NCBI GenBank assembly: GCA_028287745.1 | Contig: JAQBPB010000068.1 | Location: 124,001 to 188,000 of the forward strand | Length of the DNA stretch: 64,000 nucleotides | Origin: Chloroflexota bacterium | GTDB lineage: Bacteria > Chloroflexota > Chloroflexia > Chloroheliales > Chloroheliaceae | Reading direction: 5' to 3' | Part shown: positions 1-7,914 of the stretch, piece after piece | Layout: every line of letters starts with the position of its first letter | Position numbering within the stretch: the first letter of the stretch is position 1 | Position numbers and translations under genes: made by a program | Notes under the pieces: model-generated | What the model was told of the DNA's origin: nothing | The model's input: only the letters and a program-made list of their open reading frames with translations | The model's database searches: none

Positions 1-30
1 TTATAACCAGGGCGGCAAGCCGCGATTGAG

Positions 31-90
31 TGTACTTCTATAAAAGTACTTGTGCTTTTATAGATATTCAATCGAAAGCCATGTTATACT
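31..90 (+). promoter_or_regulatory. Inverted repeats and -10-like box upstream of the GH31 gene
   Basis: Two overlapping inverted repeats lie here: CTATAAAAG (38-46) with CTTTTATAG (55-63), and GTACTT (32-37) with AAGTAC (44-49). They cannot both form at once. A TATACT box lies at 85-90 without a convincing -35. The repeats could be an operator or the end of an upstream transcript; nothing decides between these. Confidence 0.3.
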
Positions 91-136
91 TTCCCGGCAG
101 TTTGGGGGCAGAAAAAACTAGGAGATAAAAAGCATT

Positions 137-2476
137 ATGACTATGGGAATGTACAGGCTAGAACCGTTGAGCAGTTTCGAAAGGTCCGGTCAGGCGGTTA
201 GCTTTCGGTTTGGAAAGGCCTTACTGGCAGTATCGGTTTTGTCTGAGAACTTATTAAGGGTCCGTTATGCTTTTGGCGGTGATTTTCTGCCCCGGCGTTC
301 CTGGGCTGTAACACCTGAAGACCAGGCTTTTAGTGCGGTAGAGTTTCAGGTAACCGAGGAAGCGGCCCAGGTAGTCATAACTACCGGCCAGGTGCGCTTG
401 CAGGTCAGCCGTCAGGACGGTGGTGTGACCTTTCTGGACATGGCGGGTAATACCCTCCTGCAGGATGCCGCTGGTGGACCGGCCTTTGAGCCGAGCGGCG
501 TGGTCTCCAGCCTTAAATTGATGCCACCGGATGAGCATTATTACGGCTTTGGTGAACGGACCAGCTTGCTGGATAAACGTTCCCGGCGCTATACCTGCTG
601 GAATGTTGACCCGGTGGACCGTCACGAGGACCACGGGCCGGGTACGGACACCATGTACCAGTCCATCCCGTTCTTTTTGGCCCTGCGGCCCCGGGTGGGC
701 GGTTTTGGCCTTTTCTTTAATAACACCTACCAGACCGTTTTTGATATGGGCCAGTCTTTCCTGGACCAGTATAGTATTTTAGCCAGCGGTGGCGAGTTAG
801 ACTATTATCTTATCTACGGCCCATCACCACGCCAGATTGTCGAAAACTATACCGCCCTGACCGGGCGGATGTCCCTGCCGCCCCGCTGGGCTTTGGGCTA
901 CCAGCAGTGCCGGTGGAGCTACTTCCCCGAGGCCCAGGTCCGCGAAATTGCCGCCGGGTTGCGGGCTAACCGGCTCCCGGCCGATGTAATCCATCTTGAT
1001 ATTGATTATATGGACGGTTACCGGGTGTTTACCTGGGATAAAAATCATTTCCCCAATCCTTCTAAATTAATCGCCGACCTGGCCGAAGATGGTTTTCAGG
1101 TAGTAACTATACTTGACCCGGGCGTTAAATACGACCCTAACAGCGATTACGAGGTTTATAACCAGGGCGAGGCCAAAGACTATTTTGTACGCAAACCGGA
1201 TGGCGAAGTTTTCCACGGCTTTGTCTGGCCTGATGATAGTGTGTTCCCGGATTTCGTACGACCCGAAGTACGCGAATGGTGGGGCGGCCTGCATAAAGAG
1301 CTGTTGGAAGCCGGTATCAAAGGTATCTGGAACGATATGAACGAACCGGCCATTTCGGATAGGCCGTTCAGCGAGAATGGCTTAAAAATTGATTTCCCGA
1401 TGGACAGCCTTTTAGGTTCTCCCGAAGAACGGGTTACCAATGCCGAAATTCATAATATGTACGGCTACCTGGAAGATGTCGCGACCTACCAGGGCTTGCG
1501 AAAATTGCAGCCGGATACCCGGCCTTTCTTGCTCACCCGCTCTGGCTACGCCGGGATTCAGAAAATGGCGGCTGTCTGGACCGGCGATAACACCGCTGTC
1601 TGGGAACACCTGGAAATGGCAATGCCCCAACTGGCTAACCTGGGCCTGTCCGGGATAAGTTTTACCGGGACCGATATTGGCGGGTTTGCCGGGGCCGGTA
1701 GCGGCGAACTCTGGGCCCGCTGGATTGAACTTGGCGCATTTTACCCCTTCGCCCGGGGCCATTCCGCCCTGGGTACTTCCCAGAAAGAACCCTGGGTCTT
1801 TGGCGAAGAAGTTACCACCATCGTCCGCAAGTACCTGGAACTAAGGTACCGGCTGTTACCGTATATCTACAATCTTTTTGAAGAAAGCACCCGCAGCGGC
1901 GTCCCAATTATGCGCCCGCTGCTCTATCACTTCTGGCAGGACCCGGCGACCCTTGAATTGCACGACCAGGTAATGCTGGGCGAGGGCCTGATGCTGGCCC
2001 CGGTCTACCGGCCCGGCCAGGAATACCGCCACGTTTATTTCCCGGAAGCTACCTGGTACGATTTCTGGACCGGCGGGCCTGTAACCGAGCGGCATTTGCT
2101 GGCTTACGCTCCGCTGGACCACCTGCCCCTGTATGCAAAAGGCGGTTCGATTATCCCATTTGGTCCGGTTATACAGCACACCGGGGAGCGGCCGCTGGAC
2201 CAACTAACTTTGCAGGTTTACCTGGACGACCAGGGCCAGGCCCAGGGTTATCTGTATGAGGATGATGGGATTTCTTTTGGCTACGAGCGGGGCGAGCATT
2301 GCCGGACGATTTACCGGGCCGTTACGGCCGGTGCCGGTAAGGTGAAGCTAACCGCCCACCGTGAAGGTGCCTTCCAGCCGCCTGCCCGCCCGGTTGAAAT
2401 CAAAATATTTGGGCCGGACGGTCTGAAAGAAGCCAGGCTGGACGAGGATAAAGTCAGCTGGGAGATAATGGTTTAA
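137..2476 (+). CDS. Glycoside hydrolase family 31 (alpha-glucosidase/alpha-xylosidase type)
   Basis: A GH31 retaining alpha-glycosidase of 779 residues that releases terminal alpha-linked glucose or xylose. The family signature WNDMNEP carries the presumed nucleophile Asp at about residue 400. The acid/base Asp is probably that of WTGDN (about 484). The substrate-site stretch DIDYMDGYRVFTW is at about 288-300 and GTDIGGF at about 511. The C-terminal part fits the usual beta-sandwich domains. There is no signal peptide, so it should act in the cytoplasm on imported oligosaccharides. An AGGAG lies 12 nt before the ATG. It converges with the flippase gene, with a 4-bp overlap of the 3' ends. Substrate cannot be settled from sequence alone. 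Confidence 0.93.
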   Translation: MTMGMYRLEPLSSFERSGQAVSFRFGKALLAVSVLSENLLRVRYAFGGDFLPRRSWAVTPEDQAFSAVEFQVTEEAAQVVITTGQVRLQVSRQDGGVTFLDMAGNTLLQDAAGGPAFEPSGVVSSLKLMPPDEHYYGFGERTSLLDKRSRRYTCWNVDPVDRHEDHGPGTDTMYQSIPFFLALRPRVGGFGLFFNNTYQTVFDMGQSFLDQYSILASGGELDYYLIYGPSPRQIVENYTALTGRMSLPPRWALGYQQCRWSYFPEAQVREIAAGLRANRLPADVIHLDIDYMDGYRVFTWDKNHFPNPSKLIADLAEDGFQVVTILDPGVKYDPNSDYEVYNQGEAKDYFVRKPDGEVFHGFVWPDDSVFPDFVRPEVREWWGGLHKELLEAGIKGIWNDMNEPAISDRPFSENGLKIDFPMDSLLGSPEERVTNAEIHNMYGYLEDVATYQGLRKLQPDTRPFLLTRSGYAGIQKMAAVWTGDNTAVWEHLEMAMPQLANLGLSGISFTGTDIGGFAGAGSGELWARWIELGAFYPFARGHSALGTSQKEPWVFGEEVTTIVRKYLELRYRLLPYIYNLFEESTRSGVPIMRPLLYHFWQDPATLELHDQVMLGEGLMLAPVYRPGQEYRHVYFPEATWYDFWTGGPVTERHLLAYAPLDHLPLYAKGGSIIPFGPVIQHTGERPLDQLTLQVYLDDQGQAQGYLYEDDGISFGYERGEHCRTIYRAVTAGAGKVKLTAHREGAFQPPARPVEIKIFGPDGLKEARLDEDKVSWEIMV

Positions 2477-4221
2477 AGCCAGCGGATAATATATTTGCGA
2501 AAAGGCAACCGCATAGTGAGCAGGCGATTTTTGTCCTCGGGGTCGAAACCGCCTGCTTTGCGGAAAGCCGCCACAAAGATAATTACGCCCAGTAAGGCGG
2601 TGGTCAGGGTTACCGGCCAGTTTACCGGCAGGAACAATATTACCGGCAAGAGCGGTATTGCAAACGCCAGCGAAGATTTCAACACTTTCCAGAAGAAGGC
2701 CACCGGGAACCGTAACCCCAGGCTGCGGCGCAGGGCTATCAGGGCAATTACCCGCGAGCCGACCGCCATAGACCCCATAATGCAGACCGCCGCGATTACG
2801 TTCCAACCAAACAGTCCGGCCATGAGCAGCAAGACCCCGCCTATTAGCGGCAGGACCCGGGAAAGGATTACCAGCCGGTACTTTTCATAGACCTGCAAAA
2901 CCACCATCGGCAAACTGATTAATGCTTCCGAGAAAGTAAAGAGAATCGTCAGGATAGTTACCCAGATAGCCAGGTTCAGGTTTTCCGGGGTCAGGGCGGC
3001 TTCTTTACTCTGGCGCAAGAAAAGCAGTTCCACCAGATTTTTGGATAGGAGCATCGCGCCCAGGGCGCTGGGGACCAGGATAAAGGTTTGCAGCTTGCTG
3101 ATAGAACTATAAGCGGCCTGGAGCTGCCCGCTCTGGCCCTCAGCATGGATGGACGAGAAGAGCGGCGTCTGAACCCCGGCGAACGGGGCCAGCAAGTTTT
3201 TCAGGAGTTGTTTGATAAAGCTGTAGCTCAAGCGGATAAGCGCCACTGCCACAAACTGGTTGTAGACAGTAAAGATCAGGATTGCAAAAGAGGCATCATA
3301 AAACCAGGCTGATATATTGAAAAAGTACATCAGGGCGGCATAGCGGGTAAAGCGCTGCCAGATGCTCTGGGGTTTTTCCGGGGCCGCCGGGAGCGGGTCG
3401 GGGGCCGGTTCGCTGCGGTCGAGCGGTTCCTGCCCGGCCGGTCCCAGCAAGTCGTTAAGGGAATGAATTGGGTCTGGTACATTCGCCTCCTCCCGTTCGC
3501 GCTGGGCGGCCTGGACCGCTTCCCGTGAGGCCAGGAAGGCCTGCCAGCCCGCGATACCGACACTTATAATAGTGGTTATCAACAAAGCCAGCATAACCCC
3601 GTAGACCTGGAGTTGCCAGGGCCAGATTATCAGGGCCAGGGTCAGCAGGGGATTAAGCACCGTTACTACTATATCTAACAGGTTGGTAACTTTTTGCTTG
3701 AAGAAGCTGTAAAGAACCTGGGTGCAAATATCATACAGGGCACCCAGCACCAGCAGGATAGCAACCAGGGCCAGGTAAAGGCGTCCCTCCCGGCCCAGGT
3801 TAAACCAGGCTACTAGAGGGTCGGCCAGTATGGTTATCCCGCAAATCAGGACCGCTAGTAAGGCCATTTTGATAAGCGTGATGTTGGTCAGGAAGCGGCG
3901 CAAAGCCCCGCGCCCCAGTTGTTTTTCAATCTGACCCACAAAACGGGGTAAGGCGCGTTCGATGCCCAGGTCAATAAACATGCCCATAGTCGCTTGCAGG
4001 GCGGTAATGGCTGCCAGGTTTACATAAGCAAGACTGTTGAACTGTTTTACAATTACCAGGGCCACAAAAAGGGAAAGCCCGGCTTTAAGCGGCAGAAAAG
4101 CCACGTTCCAGTACATGGCCCAACCGGCCCGCCGCCCTAAACTAGGAATTTCTTTTGGTTTTTGCTTTGATTTTCCCGGTGGGAGGTTTTTCCCGGTAGG
4201 TGGCACTTTTATGGACTTCAT
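2473..4221 (-). CDS. Polysaccharide flippase-like membrane protein (MOP/Wzx superfamily)
   Basis: A 582-residue, very hydrophobic protein with roughly 12-14 membrane segments, arranged like lipopolysaccharide or O-antigen flippases (MATE/MOP superfamily). Such proteins move lipid-linked glycans across the membrane. A charged Pro/Glu-rich cytoplasmic loop of about 50 residues (around residues 230-285) splits the two halves. The first 35 residues are Lys/Pro-rich and probably cytoplasmic. No glycosyltransferase genes lie beside it, so the substrate is unknown. No clear ribosome site precedes the ATG at 4221, so the start may be further in. Confidence 0.75.
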   Translation of the reverse strand: MKSIKVPPTGKNLPPGKSKQKPKEIPSLGRRAGWAMYWNVAFLPLKAGLSLFVALVIVKQFNSLAYVNLAAITALQATMGMFIDLGIERALPRFVGQIEKQLGRGALRRFLTNITLIKMALLAVLICGITILADPLVAWFNLGREGRLYLALVAILLVLGALYDICTQVLYSFFKQKVTNLLDIVVTVLNPLLTLALIIWPWQLQVYGVMLALLITTIISVGIAGWQAFLASREAVQAAQREREEANVPDPIHSLNDLLGPAGQEPLDRSEPAPDPLPAAPEKPQSIWQRFTRYAALMYFFNISAWFYDASFAILIFTVYNQFVAVALIRLSYSFIKQLLKNLLAPFAGVQTPLFSSIHAEGQSGQLQAAYSSISKLQTFILVPSALGAMLLSKNLVELLFLRQSKEAALTPENLNLAIWVTILTILFTFSEALISLPMVVLQVYEKYRLVILSRVLPLIGGVLLLMAGLFGWNVIAAVCIMGSMAVGSRVIALIALRRSLGLRFPVAFFWKVLKSSLAFAIPLLPVILFLPVNWPVTLTTALLGVIIFVAAFRKAGGFDPEDKNRLLTMRLPFRKYIIRWL

Positions 4222-4653
4222 AAGTGTAAGTGTTGGGGTTGGTTAAAAGGCCGCAAAATAATCTACATTCACGCTTATACTAATAAGATAATGGCCTGTG
4301 CAGTCCACGGCCCAAAGTATAGCACGAAACGGGGCTGGCGGCACACCACCGGTAAACCATATTTTCTAAAAACGCAGTAAATTAACTGTTGGTTTCTGTT
4401 TATACCGGGACTGAACGGGCGGTGGATAAACCCAGGTTAAAAGGACGGGTACCTGGCTTTAGTTTATGGTTACATACAAAATGGTCAGAAATACCAATTG
4501 AATTTTGGGGTAAAACGGATTATACTATAGGTATTACCATAAATATCTTTCTGCCACCAACAACTAGGAGTTGAGGCATTGTTCGTTAGCAAAATGAAAT
4601 GATGTTTGGTTTGTGTCCAGTATTCGACCTTACTAATGTAAAGAGGCAATTTG
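4222..4653. other. Intergenic region between the flippase and minE genes
   Basis: About 430 bp between divergent genes. It holds the minE promoter candidate at 4498-4526. A 61-codon open frame at 4389-4574 has no ribosome site and no recognisable composition and is not called. Nothing else was recognised. Confidence 0.6.
4498..4526 (+). promoter_or_regulatory. Sigma-70-type promoter candidate for minE
   Basis: TTGAAT at 4498-4503 and TATACT at 4521-4526 with 17-bp spacing. Transcription would start near 4533, leaving a leader of about 120 nt before minE. Confidence 0.5.
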
Positions 4654-4944
4654 ATGAGTCTTCTTGATAGTTTATTTAATCGTGGCGCCAAAAATCGGCA
4701 AAGTCAGAATACTGGTAGTTCTAGCAGTGTTGCTAAAGAACGGCTGCAATTAGCGCTCGTCTATGACCGGGTAAATGTTTCGCCGGAACTCATGGAAACC
4801 ATCAAAGAAGAAATAATCGCTGTAATCAGCAAGCATTTTGATATTGATCATACTGCCATGGAAATTTCGCTGGGTGACAAGAATGATCACCTTATTGCAA
4901 ATATACCAGTACGCCGGACGCGGCAGCTTAACCCGCGCGCTTGA
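4654..4944 (+). CDS. minE: Cell division topological specificity factor MinE
   Basis: MinE stimulates the MinD ATPase and drives Min-system oscillation that places the division septum. The protein begins MSLLDSLFNRG, a typical amphipathic membrane-targeting start. The stretch ERLQLALVYDR (about residues 28-38) is the MinD-binding anti-MinCD region. The rest fits the topological domain, ending IPVRR. At 96 residues it is the normal MinE size. The ATG at 4654 is chosen because AGAGG (4642-4646) lies 7 nt upstream; a TTG at 4651 is possible but too close. No minC or minD is adjacent, which is unusual. A YjbQ-like gene follows after about 60 bp and may be co-transcribed. Confidence 0.88.
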   Translation: MSLLDSLFNRGAKNRQSQNTGSSSSVAKERLQLALVYDRVNVSPELMETIKEEIIAVISKHFDIDHTAMEISLGDKNDHLIANIPVRRTRQLNPRA

Positions 4945-5007
4945 TTCTTAAATAGCGAAATCCGTTTTTGGCTTTAAGCTAACAATTTTTTGTTCGAGGT
5001 ATCACCG

Positions 5008-5493
5008 ATGAAGCTTATTTCCAATTCCCCGTCTTCAAATCGCTGGCCGGAAACTGCTCCCCGCAATTGGGGTCTTCAAATTAATACCAAGACCCTTCAG
5101 ATAAATACCCACGGTAATAACGATGTTCAAGATATTACCGGTCAGTTACGGACTTTATTGAATAATGTCGGGCTGGTAAATGGCACGGTTACCCTCTTTG
5201 TCCAGGGCTCTACTGCCGGTTTAACTACGCTCGAATATGAACCGGGTGTTATTTCCGATTTTGGACTGATGTTTGAGCGGATTGCTTCAACTGAGCTGCC
5301 TTACCAGCACGAAGCTCGCTGGCATGATGGTAATGGACATTCTCATGTCCGGGCGGCTTTGCTTGGCCCGTCACTGGTGGTCCCTTTTACCGGAAATGAG
5401 CTGACACTCGGCACCTGGCAGCAAATAGTGCTGGTGGATTTTGATAACCAGCCGCGCCGCCGTGAGATTGTCGCCCAGTTTATCGGTAATTAA
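5008..5493 (+). CDS. YjbQ/UPF0047 family protein
   Basis: A 161-residue protein of the YjbQ (UPF0047) family; some members show secondary thiamine-phosphate synthase activity, but the true role is unsettled. Family marks are the GSTAGLTTLEYEPGV stretch, the HDGNGHSHVRAALLG stretch with clustered metal- or phosphate-binding His residues, and GTWQQIVLVDFD near the end. The N-terminal 20 or so residues (Ser/Asn/Pro-rich) are extra compared with the usual 130-140 aa. The ATG at 5008 is preferred because GAGGT (4996-5000) is 7 nt upstream. It probably forms an operon with minE. Confidence 0.85.
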   Translation: MKLISNSPSSNRWPETAPRNWGLQINTKTLQINTHGNNDVQDITGQLRTLLNNVGLVNGTVTLFVQGSTAGLTTLEYEPGVISDFGLMFERIASTELPYQHEARWHDGNGHSHVRAALLGPSLVVPFTGNELTLGTWQQIVLVDFDNQPRRREIVAQFIGN

Positions 5494-5683
5494 GCCTGGT
5501 TCAATAATCTCTTTTTGTAATAACCTATCCCCTCTTTCAAGTAGTAATTTAGGCCAGCCAAATTGACTATATTATTATTAATATTCTCCTGATATAATAA
5601 AACGGTTTCAAAATTTACCCGTTAGAACACCAATCAACCAGCAAGGGTTCTCTGGCTATTTCCAGAGCCATATGGAGGCATTG

Positions 5684-6808
5684 ATGAATAAACCATCGGC
5701 AGCCAACCCCGCGTTTAGAACAGCCCAGCGCCAAATTTCAGACCGCTCACCTGGCCCCGATACCGAGCAGGCAGAACAATCTTCACGGTACCTTTCAAAA
5801 GAAGCCGTCCAACAAGCCCGGCAAACTCCCCGGGATTTGTCCAGGAATGATGTGTTGCAACTTCAACGCACCCTGGGCAACCAATCGGTCAGACGGATAT
5901 TAACCCGGGCTTCAACAGTTGAGCAACCGGCTGTTCCCCGGACCACTGCGACAATTTCACATCCGGCCCGGATAATGCGCCAGTCGGTCTGGCGTACCGG
6001 GAATTCATCTTCCACTTCTATCCAGCGTACCTTGAAGAAGTTGCCAGGCAAAAGCAGCGGGTGGTTCCGCAAAGGCCGCCGCGACAAGTTAAACAGCCTG
6101 GTAGAGGCTTACAACTCGCTTGAGATGGCTACGATTGGCAGCAAAAAAACAGTCGCCGGTTATCAAAACCTTCTAACCAGCTTGAATGAAATCTGGAAAG
6201 CAGCCCATGACTGGAAGTTAGCCACCTTAAAGAAAACACCTGAGAAAGCCGGCGAGATACAGGCCTGGATCGATAAACAGGTTTTACCGGAAATATCGTT
6301 GAAAGAGAATGGAATCGAAGAGATAAAGCAAGCTGCCGCACTGGAAGACTCCTGGAAGGGTGCCAAATATAACGCCGCCTATGCTGGCCCGGCCTATACA
6401 ACCTCTCCCAATGCGGGTCTGAATTGGCTGGCCGCCCCCGAGATAGCGGGTGTCTATAAATACCACATTATCAAGAACCAGTTTGATGGCGCTACGCTGA
6501 ATGCTTATGAGGACTTGATGCAATATAAGCAGAACAAGACCGCTGGGGAAGCTTTACGTATCTATCGCAAGTACCAGATGAATACTTCTAACCAGCTAAA
6601 TATTACCGGGGAAGGGGCCGGTGGGTTGGAGGGAATTGGCCGGGCCAGGGCGGCTATAGAAGCTTTGGAACAAAATCCCCAGAACCCTCCGGATGACTTC
6701 GGGGCGATCGAAACTTCAATACAGAATGTCCTGAACGAGATTATGATTTCGTTCAAAGACACCGAACCGTACAAAAAGATAACGACCCCGCCGAATGTAG
6801 TCTCCTGA
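5684..6808 (+). CDS. Protein with eCIS-associated N-terminal motif; candidate injection-system cargo
   Basis: A 374-residue soluble protein. Its N-terminal 60 or so residues are polar and disordered-looking and contain VLQLQRTLGNQSVRRIL (about residues 49-65). This LQRTxGNxxVxRxL motif is typical of proteins linked to extracellular contractile injection systems (eCIS), often ahead of DUF4157 or toxin domains. A Ser/Thr/Arg-rich stretch follows to about residue 120, then a mainly helical domain I do not recognise. No HExxH protease motif is seen. No eCIS structural gene lies in the window. The ATG at 5684 is chosen because GGAGG (5674-5678) is 5 nt upstream. Function is open. Confidence 0.6.
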   Translation: MNKPSAANPAFRTAQRQISDRSPGPDTEQAEQSSRYLSKEAVQQARQTPRDLSRNDVLQLQRTLGNQSVRRILTRASTVEQPAVPRTTATISHPARIMRQSVWRTGNSSSTSIQRTLKKLPGKSSGWFRKGRRDKLNSLVEAYNSLEMATIGSKKTVAGYQNLLTSLNEIWKAAHDWKLATLKKTPEKAGEIQAWIDKQVLPEISLKENGIEEIKQAAALEDSWKGAKYNAAYAGPAYTTSPNAGLNWLAAPEIAGVYKYHIIKNQFDGATLNAYEDLMQYKQNKTAGEALRIYRKYQMNTSNQLNITGEGAGGLEGIGRARAAIEALEQNPQNPPDDFGAIETSIQNVLNEIMISFKDTEPYKKITTPPNVVS

Positions 6809-6824
6809 AAGGGTTGTAAAGTAG

Positions 6825-6872
6825 TGAAAAGTCCCGTTATCGCAAGTAAAGAGGCGACACCGGGACTTTTCA
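6825..6872. terminator. Bidirectional terminator between the eCIS-motif gene and rsmG
   Basis: Perfect 12-bp arms TGAAAAGTCCCG (6825-6836) and CGGGACTTTTCA (6861-6872). A-tracts and T-tracts allow function on both strands between two converging genes. Confidence 0.75.
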
Positions 6873-6903
6873 TTTGGGCGCTGGAACTACCCTTAAAGTG
6901 GCT

Positions 6904-7659
6904 TTACTCCAGAGGTTCTTTCGAAGGTAAGCCTGTCCGCCGTGGATAAATTCCCGGTGTCCGTTTTATTTTTTGAGTGACAATCAGGCGGCGAATGTTA
7001 TCCGGCGCTGGGTCATCGCCCGGCAGTTGAAAGCCCGGCGTTTCCCGGAGTTTGCCGCCCAGTAGCCGGGCGACCGCTTCGCTGGATTTCAATTCTACGG
7101 TCAGGTCGCCTTTTTTAGGAGCAATAAACAACCCGCCTGTCCGGCACAGCGGCAGGCAGTATTCGGCCAGGACCGGCCATGCGGCCACGGCGCGGCCGGT
7201 AGCAAAATGGTATTTCTCCCGGTGTTCGCTGGATTGGCCCAGTTCTTCGGCCCGGCCATTGACCACCTGCACATCCGAAAAGCCCAGGCTTTTTGAAATC
7301 TGTTCCAGCACCCCGGTCTTTTTACCCACCGAGTCTACCAGGGTCAGTTGCAGGTTGGGATAAAGAATCTTCAGGGGCAGTCCCGGAAAACCGCCCCCGG
7401 CTCCGATGTCAATCAGGCTGGCATTAGCCATTTCAAAGCTCCGGCCGGGCGGGTCGCCTCGCAGGTCCGAGGAAGCTAACGACAGTGAGTCCAGGAAGTG
7501 GCGGGTCTGGACTGCTTCGTATTCCGTGATGGCGGTCAAATTTATGCGTTCATTCCAGGCGGTCAGTTCCTCGTAATAAAGCTGAAATCTATCCAACTGT
7601 TCCTGGTCTAATTCAATTCCCAGTAATTCGCGCGTACCTTCTTGCAGTATTTCCAGCAT
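6904..7659 (-). CDS. rsmG: 16S rRNA (guanine-N7)-methyltransferase RsmG
   Basis: RsmG (GidB) uses S-adenosylmethionine to methylate N7 of G527 (E. coli numbering) in 16S rRNA. The signature WNERINLTAITEYEAVQTRHFLDSL is represented near residues 34-57, and the SAM motif IDIGAGGGFPGLPLKILYP lies at about 83-101. A VNGRAEEL stretch and a GRAVAAWPVLAEYC stretch follow, as in the family. The ATG at 7659 is chosen for its GGAGAGG 4 nt upstream; an earlier in-frame start at 7704 lacks one. Length is about 251 aa, close to the usual 210-240. The C-terminus has a basic extension. Confidence 0.93.
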   Translation of the reverse strand: MLEILQEGTRELLGIELDQEQLDRFQLYYEELTAWNERINLTAITEYEAVQTRHFLDSLSLASSDLRGDPPGRSFEMANASLIDIGAGGGFPGLPLKILYPNLQLTLVDSVGKKTGVLEQISKSLGFSDVQVVNGRAEELGQSSEHREKYHFATGRAVAAWPVLAEYCLPLCRTGGLFIAPKKGDLTVELKSSEAVARLLGGKLRETPGFQLPGDDPAPDNIRRLIVTQKIKRTPGIYPRRTGLPSKEPLE

Positions 7660-7841
7660 TTTCCTCTCCGGCTTTTTATTAAGTGAGCACCGGCATACTA
7701 TCACTCACAGCTTCAAAGGGCAACTAACCCGAATAGCGGTTATGTAAGTGCGTATTGTAAAGTTATTTGTTACCTGGCAGGCCAGCCCTTTGGGGAGGCC
7801 GCCTGTCTAAATAAATTTACAATTTGCAAACGGTAAAGGAG

Positions 7842-7871
7842 TTTACCTGTCCCTCATGAATTTATTATAAT
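7842..7871 (+). promoter_or_regulatory. Promoter candidate for the UbiB-family gene
   Basis: TTTACC (7842-7847) and TATAAT (7866-7871) with 18-bp spacing. The -10 box overlaps the ATG at 7870, which argues that translation begins at the ATG at 7915 instead. Confidence 0.5.
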
Positions 7872-7914
7872 GAAGTATAATGTTTCGGTAAAGGCAAAAA
7901 ATATAAAAGGACAG

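Noticed and set aside
4389..4574. 61-codon open frame upstream of minE
   Set aside because: No ribosome site, overlaps the minE promoter, and has no recognisable protein features.
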